A DNA stretch of 64,000 nt, from NCBI RefSeq assembly GCF_002112505.1, contig NZ_NEHW01000001.1:248001-312000 (forward strand). Direction: 5' to 3'. Positions 7,133-25,160 of the stretch are shown piece after piece. Each line of letters starts with the position of its first letter. The stretch's first letter is position 1. The notes under the pieces were generated by a model. The model did not search any database. It was given only the letters and a program-made list of their open reading frames with translations, and was not told the origin of the DNA. The position numbers and the translations under genes are program-made. This DNA is from Pseudomonas sp. R28(2017). Its GTDB lineage: Bacteria > Pseudomonadota > Gammaproteobacteria > Pseudomonadales > Pseudomonadaceae.

Positions 7133-9601
7133 ATGACCATTACCACGGTTTCGCCGCTCGCCCGGGCGGTTCGCAGGAAAACACTGGCCATTCTTCCACC
7201 GTCGCTGCTGGCCTGTGCACTGGCAACGTCCATGGCAGCGCAAGCCGAGCCGGTCGCGCTGGATATCCCTTCGCAGGGGCTGGTAGGGGCGCTCAATACC
7301 CTGGCCAAGCAGGCCAATCTGCAGTTGCTGTATAGCCCGGACGCCGTGCACAACACCCCGGCGCCAGCGGTCAAGGGCAACATGGAGCCTGAACAGGCCC
7401 TGCGCCTGCTGCTGCGCGACAGCGGCCTGACCTACCAGCTCGACGGCCACACCATCACCCTGAGCGGGCCTGCCGATGCGTCCGCCTTGAACCTGGCCCC
7501 GGTGAACATTTCCGGGCGCCAGTTCGATGCCACCACCGAGGACTCGGGGAGCTACACGTCCAACGCGGTGACCATCGGCAAAGGCACCCATCGCCTCAAG
7601 GACATCCCGCAGTCGGTCAGCGTGGTCACTCGCAAGGCGATGGACGACCAGCGCCTCGACACCCTCGACCAGGTGCTGGAAAAAACCACCGGCATCACCA
7701 CCTACCAGAGCCCGTCCGGCGGCAAGTACATCTACTCGCGCGGCTTCGAAGTCGAGACCATCCAGTACGACGGCGTGCCGCTGGACCGCCGCTACTACGG
7801 CATCGGCAGCAGCTTCACCTCCGACACCCTGTTGTACGACCGCGTCGAGATCCTGCGCGGCGCCAACGGCCTGCTGCAAGGCAGCGGCAACCCGGGTGCG
7901 GCGATCAACCTGGTGCGCAAGCGCCCCAAGGCCGAGCCGTCCCTGTCTATCACCGCCAGCGCCGGCTCCTGGGACACCTATCGCCAGACCATCGACGCCA
8001 GCGGCCCGCTGACCGCCGATGGCCGCCTGCGCGGGCGCCTGGTCGCCGGCCATGAGGACCGCGACTACTTCTACGACACGGCAGAAAGCCGCAAGAACGT
8101 GCTGTACGGGATTCTCGAGTACGACCTCAGCGACTCGACCACGGTCGCCGCCGGCGCCAGCGTCGAAGACTTGCACTCGACGCCCTACTTCGGCGGCCTG
8201 CCGCGCAACAAGGACGGCAGCGCGGTGAACGTCGGCCGCTCGACCTTCACCGGTGCCGACTGGAACAAGTGGAACAACAAGCAGACCACCTACTTCGCCG
8301 ATATCACCCACGACTTCAACGAAGACTGGCGCCTGAAAGCCTCCGGCAGCTACATCCGCGAGACCAACGACATTTTCTACAGCTTCGGCCGTGGCGCCGT
8401 CGACCCGGCCACCGGTAACGGCATGCAGTCGCGTGCCTACCTGTACGACTTCGAGAACATCAACCAGGGCGCCGACATCAACCTCACCGGCAAATGGCGC
8501 GCCTTCGGCCTGGAGCACGAGGTGGTGGTGGGTGCCAACGCCAGCGACCTGCGCACCGACGACCTGCAAGGCGGCCTGCTCAACCTCGGCCCAATGAACA
8601 TCTACGACCCGGTCTCGCCTCGCGAACCCACCCTGGATGAAATGCTCGGCACCACCTACGCCGGTGTTTCCAAGGCCAAGATTCGCCAGAATGGCGTGTA
8701 CGGCGTGATGCGCTACAAGTTGATCGACCCGCTGACCCTGGTGCTCGGCGCACGGGTCAGCAACTACAAGTACGACTATGAACTGACGCGCTTCACCACG
8801 GCATCGCCGGACCCGTCACATGCCAAGGAAACCGGCGAAGTCACCCCGTACGGCGGCCTGATCTATGCGCTGAACGATCAATGGTCGGCCTACGTCAGCT
8901 ACGCCGACATCTTCAAGCCGCAGACCGAACTGACCGAAGACCTCGCCCCACTCAAGCCGATCGAGGGTTCCAACTATGAGATCGGCCTGAAGGGCGAACT
9001 GCTCGATGGCCGCGTCAACACCAGCTTCGCGGTGTTCCGCGTCGACCAGAAGAACCGCGCCCAGTACGACTACAACTCGGTGTGCGGGCAGGACGGTGAA
9101 ACCAACTGCTACGTGGCAGGCGGCAAGGTACGCGCCGAAGGCTTCGATGCGGAAATCAGCGGCGAAGTGCTGGCCGGCCTGCAGCTGTTCGCCGGCTACA
9201 CCTACACCTCGACCAAGTTTCTCAACGACCCGGGTGATGGCAGCACGGCGTCCGGCGCGACCTTCAACAGCTACACGCCACGCCACCTGCTGCGCTTCTG
9301 GGGTGATTACAACCTGCCTGGCGAGCTGAACCAGTGGACTGTCGGTGCCGGTGCCAGCATCCAGAGCAAGAACCACAACACCAACCAGGGCGGCACCAAC
9401 GGCATCGACAAGATCGAGCAGGCCGGCTACGCCATCTGGAATGCCCGCGTGGCGTACCAGATCAACCAGAACTTCAGCGTTGCTCTCAACGGCAATAACC
9501 TGTTCGACAAGAAGTACTACTCCTCGATCGGCTGGCTGAACGCGAGCAACGTGTATGGCGAACCACGCAACTACACCGTGACGCTCAGAGCTGACTTCTG
9601 A
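7133..9601 (+). CDS. fpvA: FpvA, TonB-dependent ferripyoverdine receptor with signalling domain
   Basis: 822 residues. A signal peptide ends near residue 39 (ATSMAAQAEP). It is followed by an STN signalling domain (about 40-115, ALDIPSQGLVGALNTLAKQA), which marks a transducer receptor that signals to an anti-sigma factor. Next come the plug (IPQSVSVVTRKAMDDQ; TGITTYQSPSGGKYIYSRGF) and a 22-strand barrel ending in TLRADF with the terminal phenylalanine typical of outer-membrane proteins. Position between pvdE and the NRPS genes matches other pyoverdine loci. Receptor and NRPS genes co-vary between strains, so this FpvA is expected to match the peptide made by the neighbouring NRPS. A strong terminator follows. 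Confidence 0.93.
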   Translation: MTITTVSPLARAVRRKTLAILPPSLLACALATSMAAQAEPVALDIPSQGLVGALNTLAKQANLQLLYSPDAVHNTPAPAVKGNMEPEQALRLLLRDSGLTYQLDGHTITLSGPADASALNLAPVNISGRQFDATTEDSGSYTSNAVTIGKGTHRLKDIPQSVSVVTRKAMDDQRLDTLDQVLEKTTGITTYQSPSGGKYIYSRGFEVETIQYDGVPLDRRYYGIGSSFTSDTLLYDRVEILRGANGLLQGSGNPGAAINLVRKRPKAEPSLSITASAGSWDTYRQTIDASGPLTADGRLRGRLVAGHEDRDYFYDTAESRKNVLYGILEYDLSDSTTVAAGASVEDLHSTPYFGGLPRNKDGSAVNVGRSTFTGADWNKWNNKQTTYFADITHDFNEDWRLKASGSYIRETNDIFYSFGRGAVDPATGNGMQSRAYLYDFENINQGADINLTGKWRAFGLEHEVVVGANASDLRTDDLQGGLLNLGPMNIYDPVSPREPTLDEMLGTTYAGVSKAKIRQNGVYGVMRYKLIDPLTLVLGARVSNYKYDYELTRFTTASPDPSHAKETGEVTPYGGLIYALNDQWSAYVSYADIFKPQTELTEDLAPLKPIEGSNYEIGLKGELLDGRVNTSFAVFRVDQKNRAQYDYNSVCGQDGETNCYVAGGKVRAEGFDAEISGEVLAGLQLFAGYTYTSTKFLNDPGDGSTASGATFNSYTPRHLLRFWGDYNLPGELNQWTVGAGASIQSKNHNTNQGGTNGIDKIEQAGYAIWNARVAYQINQNFSVALNGNNLFDKKYYSSIGWLNASNVYGEPRNYTVTLRADF

Positions 9602-9612
9602 AGCTGATTGAG

Positions 9613-9637
9613 AAAGCCCGCTTCGGCGGGCTTTTTT
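9613..9637 (+). terminator. Intrinsic terminator after fpvA
   Basis: Stem AAAGCCCGC / GCGGGCTTT with a TTCG loop (9613-9634) followed by TTT. The stem is symmetric, so it may also serve the convergent NRPS operon that ends at 9708. Confidence 0.9.
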
Positions 9638-9707
9638 GCGAGCGATGGAAATGTGGTTGGGTTGCGAGGTGTTCGCCTTGAGGGCTTCGGCGCCTGGCCT
9701 AAAGGGG

Positions 9708-12700
9708 TCAAGCCTCGAATGCGGCCTCATCGCGCTCAACACCAACCCCCAGCAATTGCCCGGCCACCGCATCGATCAACTGCTCATCCTGCGGTAGATC
9801 GAAATGCCCACGGTTGACGTTGAAATGCCGCAGTGCCGTGCTGTAGTGACCATCGAGGCGCGACTGCGCCGCTGCCTCGCGCCCTGCCGCCCACCAGCAG
9901 GTCGGCTTCACCCGAGTGCCTGGCAAAACCTTCATGGCCATCGCGACCCGATCCAGCTGCAGCGTGGTACGCACGATGGCCACCCGCTCGCCAATGGCAA
10001 GGTTGGCCAGCATTGGCGCCGACAGGTTGCCCAGTACGGCCGTCATTGGCTCACCGAACAGCAGTTGCTCATCCTTTTCAGGCCCCTGCCACCCACTGCA
10101 CAGCGTGCGGCTGGCACCCTCTTCAGCGCCCAGCGCCAGCAGCAGGCTCAGCAAACGCTCATCCCAGGGCTGCTGCTGGTCGGTCTGCGGCAGATAGCTG
10201 TCCAGCAGCCCGACGAAGGCCACCACCTGCCCCTGCGCCTCCAGCTCGCGTGCCACCTGCAACGCCAAGGCGCCACCCAGCGACCAGCCGAGCAGGCAGT
10301 ACGGCCCCTGCGGCTGCACGGCGCGGATGTAATCGCAGTAGTCGACCGCCATGGACTCGACATCCGTGTCGACCCAGGCTGCGTTGAACAGCATCCGGCA
10401 CTGGATGCCGTGCACTGCCCACTGCGGCTGCAGCCGCCTGGCCAACGGCAGGTAATCGAACACCGAGCCATGCACGCCGTGCAGGCAGAACAGCGGTGTG
10501 GCGCCTGGCGCCGGGGTATTGAGCAAGAGCATCGGGGTCTGGCTGGCAGTGCCTTGCAGGCGCCCGACCAACTCGCCGATACGTGGCGTGGTCATCAGCT
10601 CGCGCAGGCTCAGGGTGAACCCGTCCAGTGCAGCCACCCGCACCCGGCGCACCAGCTCCATGGCCAGCAGCGAATTGCCGCCCAGCTCGAAGAAACTGTC
10701 ATCCAGACCGACCTCTTCCACATCCAGCAACTCGCCCCAGAGCTTCGCCAGGCTGATTTCCAGCGGCGTGACCGGCGCCCGGTAATGCTCGGAGCGGTCC
10801 AGCACGGGGGCTGGCAAGGCATGGCGGTCAAGCTTGCCGTTGGGGTTCAAGGGCATGGCCGGCAGCACCAGCAGGTGCGCGGGCACCATGTACTCCGGCA
10901 AGGCCTGGCGCAGGCGGGCGAGCACCTGGCCACGCAACGCGGCCTCCCACTGCAACCCCGACGCCAGCACCAGGTAGGCCACCAGGCGCGATCCGCGCCC
11001 TTCGCCCGCCACGGCGACCACCGCTTCACGCACTTCATCCATGCCCATCAGGCACGATTCCACCTCACCCAGTTCGATGCGGAAACCGCGCACCTTGACC
11101 TGATGATCCACCCGGCCCAGGTACTCGACCACGCCATCATGACGCAGGCGCACCAGGTCGCCGGTACGGTAAAGGCGGCCGCCTGGCGGGCCGAACGGGT
11201 CGGCGACGAAACGCTCGGCAGTCAGGCCTGGGCGCTGGTGATAACCACGTGCCAGCCCTTCACCGCCGATGTAGAGTTCGCCGGGCACGCCCGCGGGCAA
11301 CAGCTGCAGGTCGCTGCCCAGCACATAGGCCGAACGCGCACCGACGGGCGTGCCCACCGGCATGTACTGCGCCTCGAAACCACTGCCCAGGTAGACCGCC
11401 CACAGCAACGGCGTGATCACGGTCTCGGTCGGGCCATAGCCATTGATGATGCGTGGTGTGCGCAGCACCTGCTGGATCTGCTCGAAGGTGGCCCGGCTGG
11501 TGCCTTCACCGCCCACGGTGTAGGAGCGGATGGGCAGATCTGCCCCCGCCTCGCCCAGATGCTCGGCCAGCTGCTGCAGGTAGCTCGGGGTGAAGCAGGT
11601 GATGGTGATGCCATGCTCGGCAATCTCGCGCGCGCTGCGCTCGACATCCCAGGCATCGTTGTCGCGCAGCATCAGCAGTGAACCGGAAACCAGCGGTACC
11701 AGCCAACGCTCGTGGGCGCCGTCGAAGTTGATCGAGGCGAACTGCAGCTCGCGGTCCTCGGGGGTCATGCCATAACGCTCGGCGATGGCCAGGCAGTGCA
11801 TGGCCAGTGGGCCGTGGGTGACCGCCACGCCCTTCGGCCGGCCAGTGGAGCCGGAGGTGTAGATCAGATAGGCCAGGTTGCCCGCCGCCACCGGGTAATG
11901 GGCATCGTGTGCCGGGTAGCCTTGCAGTTCGGCGCCATCGGCGCTGACCGGCAATACCGCGACAGCGGCAGGTAGCGGCAGCTTGGCCAGCAGATGGGGC
12001 TGGGCCAGCACCAGGGCCACGCCGCTGTCCTCGATCATGTAGCTCAACCGCTCACGCGGGTGGGTCGGGTCCAGTGGCACGTAGGCGCCGCCGGCCTTGA
12101 GCACGGCCAGCAACGACACCAGCATCTCGACCGAGCGCTCAAGCGCGATACCGACACGCACTTCAGGCCCGACACCGGCCTCATGCAGGCGAGCAGCCAG
12201 CCGGTTGGCCCACTGGTTGAGTTGCTGGTAATCGAGCTGCCGGCCCGCCACGACCAGGGCCGGGGCGTGGGGACGCAGCTGAGCCTGTTGCTGTATCAGG
12301 CCATGCACGGTGCGCACTTCAGCTGCCTGGCCCAGGCCAGGGTTCAAGTCCACTAGCTGCCAGTTACGCTCGTCAGCGCTCAGCATGCACAACTCGGCGA
12401 TCGGTTTGCCAGGCGCTGCGCTCATGCGCCACAACAGGTTCTGCCAATGCGCGAACATCTGCTCGGCAGTAGCGCTGTCGAACAGGTCGGTGGCATAACT
12501 CAAGCTGGCACTGAGCTGACCGCCATGTTGCTGCGTGTCCAGCGCCAGGTCGAACTTGGCGCGCGAGGTCGGCGCGGGCAGCAGTGTCATCGACAGGCCG
12601 GCAAGCGCCGAGGCCCCCAGCCCATCATCCATCACCTGGTGGTTGAACATGACCTGGAACAGCGGGTTGTGGCTGAGGTCGCGATGCGCCACCAGGCGAT

Positions 12701-13827
12701 CGACCAGCGCTTCGAAAGGCAGGTCCTGGTTGGCCTGGGCGGCGAGCAGGGTGGTGCGTGTGGCATGCAGCAGTTGCGCCGTGCTCAGGCCATCTTCCAG
12801 CCGACCGCGCAACACCAGGGTGTTGACGAAGAAGCCCGTCAGCGGCTCCACTTCCGGCCGGTTGCGCCCCGCCGACGGCATGCCCACGCAAACATCGTTC
12901 TGCCCGCTGTAACGGCGCAGCAGCAGCTGGAACGACGCCAGCAGCACCATCGGCAAGGTGCAGCCATGGGCCTGTGCCAGGGCGACCAGGCGCTGGTGCA
13001 ACAGCGCGTCCAGCGTGCCGCTTACTGCCTGGCCACGATGGCTGGGTACCGCAGGGCGTGGCCTGTCGGTGGGCAGTTCGAGCACCGCCGGGGCATTGCT
13101 CAACTGCTCCGTCCAATAGGCTAGCTGCCGCGGCCCCTCGCCCGCCTCCAGCAGCTGGCGCTGCCAGGCGGCGAAGTCGGCGTACTGGATGGCCAGCGCC
13201 GGAAGGTTGGCCTCGCGGCCTTCGCAGGCGGCCTGATAAAGGTGGATCAGTTCGCCGATCATGACCTGCATCGACCAGCCATCGGAAACGATGTGGTGCT
13301 GGGTCATCACCAGCACCTGGTCCGTCGCGCTGATTTCCAGCAGCACCACCCGCAGCAACGGGCCACGCTGCAAGTCGAAGGGCCGCACCACTTCGCGGCT
13401 CACCGCCTCGGCGATGGCCTGGTCATCCGCGCCTGGCAAGGCCACGTGCTCGATTGCCACCGGGCCGGCAGCGTGGATGCGCTGCAGGGGCTCACCTTCG
13501 GCGGCCTCGAAGGTGGTGCGCAGCGGCGCGTGCCGCGCCACCAGCGCATCGAAACTCTTCTGCAGCGCGGCAAGCTGCAGTGTGCCTTCAAGGCGCAGCG
13601 CGGCCGGCATGTTGTAGGCGGCACTCTGTGGGTCCAGCTGCCAGAGGAACCACTGGCGCTGCTGGGCATGGGAGAGGCGCGGCACCTCGCCTTCCGCCAG
13701 CGCCACGATGGGCAGGCGGCCAGGATCGATGCCTTTTTCCAGCAGGCGCTTGAACAGGGCCACGCGCTTGTCGTGGCCCAGCCCGCTGATCCGCTGGACC
13801 AGCTCATTGCCCTGTTGGGTCCCTTGC

Positions 13828-13835
<8 letters not shown>
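9708..13835 (-). CDS. Pyoverdine NRPS, terminal module C-A-T-TE (PvdD-like), predicted hydroxyornithine
   Basis: 1375 residues, one module plus thioesterase. Condensation domain motif HHIVSDGWSM near residue 180; adenylation core YTSGSTGRPKG near 655; carrier site FFELGGNSLL near 1048; thioesterase with GWSLGG near 1182 and HFNVNRGHFDL near the end. Residues I aligned by hand to the ten GrsA pocket positions read D-G-E-C-T-G-G-I-T-K. Glu at the third position fits a basic substrate, and this type of code is associated with hydroxyornithine or lysine in pyoverdine synthetases. As the last module it would supply the cyclic hydroxyornithine commonly found at pyoverdine C-termini, released by the TE. 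The start overlaps the upstream NRPS stop by 8 bp. Substrate is a prediction; the enzyme class is certain. Confidence 0.93.
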
Positions 13836-21594
<7,759 letters not shown>

Positions 21595-21596
21595 GC

Positions 21597-24500
21597 TCAA
21601 ACCTCCTCCAGTGAATTCATGAACGCTTCCATGTCGGCCCAGTCTTCGTCGGCAGCGCCGCCCAGGGCCTCCAGCTCTTGCGCCAGGGCGGCCAGGTGCG
21701 GGCGCTCGAACAGGCTGCGCATGGGCAGCGCGACGCCCAGTTCGGACTTGATCCGGGCAATGACCTGGGCCGCCAGCAGCGAGTGCCCACCGAGGTCGAA
21801 GAAGCTGTCGTCGAGGCCGACACGGGGCACCTGCAAGACTTCCATCCAGATCGCCGCCAGGCGTTGTTCCTGCTCGCTGACCGGTGCGCGGAAGCTGGCC
21901 TGCAACTGGCTCGGGTCGGGCGCGGGCAAGGCCTTGCGGTCAAGCTTGCCGCTGGGGGTCAGCGGCAGCTTTGCCAACAGCACCAGGTGCGCAGGGACCA
22001 TGTAGTCCGGCAGCGTCGCGCGCAGGCCCTCGCGGATCGCCTGGCGCTGCGCTTCTGTACTGGCGCCATCGGCTTCGGTGACCACATAGGCCACCAGCTG
22101 CCGCCCACCGGCCATGTCCACGGCCAGCACCGCGGCCTCGCGTACGCCAGGGCATTGCTGCAGGCGCATCTCGATTTCGCCAAGCTCGATACGAAAGCCC
22201 CGCACCTTCACCTGATGATCGACCCGGCCGATGTACTCGATGGCGCCATTGGCGTCGAAACGGGCACGGTCACCGGTGCGGTACAGGCGCTCGCCGGGGA
22301 CTTCGGGGTCGGGCAGGAAACGTTCGGCGCTGAGCGCGGGCTGGCCGTGGTAACCACGCGCCAGGCCTGGCCCACCGATGTACAGCTCGCCGATGGCGCC
22401 CGCCGGCACAGGCTGCAGTTCGCCGTCGAGAATGCACAAGCGCCGGCCGGCGAGGCCCTGGCCGATGGGGATGCCACGCCAGGACACATCCTGCGAAGTC
22501 AGGCCCGTGCAGTCATGGATGCTGGACACCACCGTGGCTTCGGTCGGGCCATAGGTGTTGAGCAGGCGCACGCCGCCCAGGCCGGCGCGGCGCCACAGGT
22601 CGAGGCCGTCGACCGCCATGGCTTCGCCGCCGACATGCACCTGGCGCAGTGCGGCATACGCCTGCGGGGTAGCACGGGCGTAGTCCTGCACCAGCATGTG
22701 CCAGTAGGCGGCTGGCAGGTCGGCGACGGTAATGCCGTGCTGCTGCAGTGCCTGCAGGAAGCTGGCGCTGTCCCACAGGCGGCTGTCGCGCAGCACCACG
22801 CGGGCACCGACGCACAATGGTGGGTAGAACTGCTCGACGAAACCATCGAAGCTGCAGGTGGCGAACTGCAGCACCCGATCATCCACGCTCAGGCGCGAAT
22901 AGTCGGTTGCCAGTTCGCAGAACTCGGCCAGCGCACCGTGGCTGATGGCCACGCCCTTGGGGCGGCCGGTGGAGCCGGAGGTGTAGATCACGTAGGCCAG
23001 GTTGCCGGGCTGCAGTGAAACCTGCGGTGCATGCTCAGGTTGCGCGTCTTGAGCCTGGTCCAGGCACAGGACCTCGATACCTTCAGCTACTGGCAGTTGG
23101 CTCAGCAGGCCCGACTGGGTCAGCAGCAGGCGCAGGCCGCTGTCGGCGAAAACCTGGGCGATACGCTCGCTGGGCGCTTGCGGGTCCAGCGGCACATACG
23201 CGCCGCCGGCCTTGAGCACCGCCAGCAGGGCAACACCCATGTCCAGCGAACGCTCCAGCGCCACACCCACCAGCACCTCGGGGCCGACACCCGACTGCAC
23301 CAGACGCTGGGCCAGGCGGTTGCTGCAGCCTTCCAGCTCGGCGTAACTCAGGCTGGCGCCCTGCCCTTCGCCGGCCAGCACCAGCGCGACCGCCTCGGGC
23401 GTGCGCACGGCCTGTGCCTGGAAGCGCTGATGGGCCAAAGCCGAGGCCTGCGGTGCGGGTGCACGCAGTGCCCAATGCTGCAACTGGCGAGACGCGGCAG
23501 CATCGAGCAATTGCAGCTCACCGATGCGACGTTGCGGGTCGGCGAGCACGCTGCGCAGCAGGTTGCGCCAATGCCCGGCCATGCGCTCGACGGTGGTGGC
23601 GTCGAACAGATCGGTGGCGTAGGTGAAGGCGGCCAGCAAGCGTTCGCCTTCCTCGCGGGTCTCCAGCATCAGGTCGCTGGCGGCGGCATGGCTGCGGGCG
23701 CCGGCCACGCTCTGTTCGGCGTCCAGATGCGCCAACTGCAGGCCACACGCCAGGCGCATGCCCTGGATGTCGGTGACCAGCGGCTGATGGTTGTACATGA
23801 CCTGGAACAGCGCGTTGTGGCTCTGGCTACGGCTGGGCTGCAACGCCTCCAGCAACGCATCGAACGGCAGCTCCTGATGGGCTTGCGCGCCCAGGGCGGT
23901 CTGGCGCAGCGCTTGCAACAGCTGCGCGAACGTCTGGCGGCCATCCAGCTGGCTGCGCAGCACCTGGGTATTGACGAAGAAGCCGATCAGCCCCTCGACC
24001 TCGCCGCGGTTGCGGTTGGCGATCAGGCCACCGACGCGGATGTCGCCCTGCCCGCTGTAGCGGTACAGCAGGGTTTTGAAAGCTGCCAGCAGCACCACGA
24101 ACAAGGTCACGCCCTGGCGCTGGGCCAACGCCTTCAGGCCGTTGCGCAGTTCGACGTCAATGGCGAACTCCAGGCGCGCGCCGGCGTGGCTCGGCTGTGC
24201 CGGGCGTGGCCGGTCGGTGGGCAATTCCAGCGGCTCATGCTCCTCGCCCAGCTGGGCCCGCCAGTAGTCGAGCTGCCGCGCCTGCTCGCCGGCTTCCATC
24301 CAGCTGCGCTGCCACAGGGCGTAGTCGCGGTAGTGCACGGCCAGTGGCGGCAACGGGGCCTGGTTTCCAGTGCTGCGGGCGTCCAGGCAGCGCATGAACT
24401 CTTCGATGAGGATGTTCATCGACCAGCCGTCGGCGATGATGTGGTGCATGGTCAGCAGCAGCACATGCTCATCCGCCGCCAGTTGCAGCAGCGCCACCCG

Positions 24501-24992
24501 CAGCAGCGGGCCGTGCTGCAGGTCGAACGGCTGGCCGGCCTCGCGGGCGACTTCTTCACGGGTGCGCCGCAGGCGCTGATCTGCATCCAGGCCGGACAGG
24601 TCGACATGGCGAACCTGCACCTGCGCGCCGTCACCGACACGCTGCAGCGCCTGCCCGTCGACTTCTTCAAAGGTGGTACGCAAGCACTCGTGGCGTTGCA
24701 CCAGGTCGGCGAAGGCCAGGTCCAGCGCCTGGTGATTCAGGCTGCCAAGCAGGCGCACGGCCCCCGGCAGGTTGTAGGCGGCGCTGCCCGGCTCCAGCTG
24801 CCAGAGGAACCACATGCGCTGCTGGGCATAGGAGAGCTGGTCGCGGCCAGCGACGCCACTGCAGTCGGGGATCGGGTAGCTGGCGAAGTCGACCTGTTCG
24901 TCGCGCAGGGCGGCGAAGAAGACACGGCGTTTTTCCAGCGGCAGTTCAATGAAGCGGCGCGCCAGCTTCAGGGATTGATCGAGGGTGCTCAT
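21597..24992 (-). CDS. Pyoverdine NRPS, single module C-A-T, predicted Lys
   Basis: 1131 residues from ATG 24992 (MSTLDQSLKLARRFIELPLEKRR, the usual N-terminus of pyoverdine NRPSs). The longer frame from 25112 would run through the PvdS box at 25046-25069 and is rejected. Condensation motif HHIIADGWSM near residue 181, adenylation core YTSGSTGRPKG near 666, carrier site FFDLGGHSLL near 1064. Hand-read pocket residues D-G-E-D-H-G-T-V-V-K match the code I recall for the lysine module of P. aeruginosa PvdJ. There is no epimerase, so L-Lys is expected. It begins with a C domain, so it must receive a chain from another synthetase, presumably PvdL, which is not in this window. Confidence 0.93.
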   Translation of the reverse strand: MSTLDQSLKLARRFIELPLEKRRVFFAALRDEQVDFASYPIPDCSGVAGRDQLSYAQQRMWFLWQLEPGSAAYNLPGAVRLLGSLNHQALDLAFADLVQRHECLRTTFEEVDGQALQRVGDGAQVQVRHVDLSGLDADQRLRRTREEVAREAGQPFDLQHGPLLRVALLQLAADEHVLLLTMHHIIADGWSMNILIEEFMRCLDARSTGNQAPLPPLAVHYRDYALWQRSWMEAGEQARQLDYWRAQLGEEHEPLELPTDRPRPAQPSHAGARLEFAIDVELRNGLKALAQRQGVTLFVVLLAAFKTLLYRYSGQGDIRVGGLIANRNRGEVEGLIGFFVNTQVLRSQLDGRQTFAQLLQALRQTALGAQAHQELPFDALLEALQPSRSQSHNALFQVMYNHQPLVTDIQGMRLACGLQLAHLDAEQSVAGARSHAAASDLMLETREEGERLLAAFTYATDLFDATTVERMAGHWRNLLRSVLADPQRRIGELQLLDAAASRQLQHWALRAPAPQASALAHQRFQAQAVRTPEAVALVLAGEGQGASLSYAELEGCSNRLAQRLVQSGVGPEVLVGVALERSLDMGVALLAVLKAGGAYVPLDPQAPSERIAQVFADSGLRLLLTQSGLLSQLPVAEGIEVLCLDQAQDAQPEHAPQVSLQPGNLAYVIYTSGSTGRPKGVAISHGALAEFCELATDYSRLSVDDRVLQFATCSFDGFVEQFYPPLCVGARVVLRDSRLWDSASFLQALQQHGITVADLPAAYWHMLVQDYARATPQAYAALRQVHVGGEAMAVDGLDLWRRAGLGGVRLLNTYGPTEATVVSSIHDCTGLTSQDVSWRGIPIGQGLAGRRLCILDGELQPVPAGAIGELYIGGPGLARGYHGQPALSAERFLPDPEVPGERLYRTGDRARFDANGAIEYIGRVDHQVKVRGFRIELGEIEMRLQQCPGVREAAVLAVDMAGGRQLVAYVVTEADGASTEAQRQAIREGLRATLPDYMVPAHLVLLAKLPLTPSGKLDRKALPAPDPSQLQASFRAPVSEQEQRLAAIWMEVLQVPRVGLDDSFFDLGGHSLLAAQVIARIKSELGVALPMRSLFERPHLAALAQELEALGGAADEDWADMEAFMNSLEEV

Positions 24993-25045
24993 AGGTCGTC
25001 CGAACCGGTGATGGGAGCCGCCCTGGGCTCCGCGATACCTGTTGA

Positions 25046-25069
25046 ACGAATGGTTCCGGCTTGCATTTA
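25046..25069 (-). promoter_or_regulatory. PvdS iron-starvation box for the NRPS operon
   Basis: Minus strand TAAAT (25069-25065), 16 nt, CGT (25048-25046), 53 bp before the first NRPS start and after the end of the hydroxylase gene. The three NRPS genes can therefore be transcribed independently of the hydroxylase. Confidence 0.82.
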
Positions 25070-25160
25070 GGCGCAGTTTGCAAAACCTGTCGCGCCCATT
25101 TCGCGGCAGCACGCCGGTGCGCCCGAAGGCGTGCCGGCGGTCGCTGCGGTACTTCGCGGC

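Noticed and set aside
24993..25112. 40-codon extension of the first NRPS
   Set aside because: It would cover the PvdS box and its -10 element and has no similarity to NRPS N-termini.
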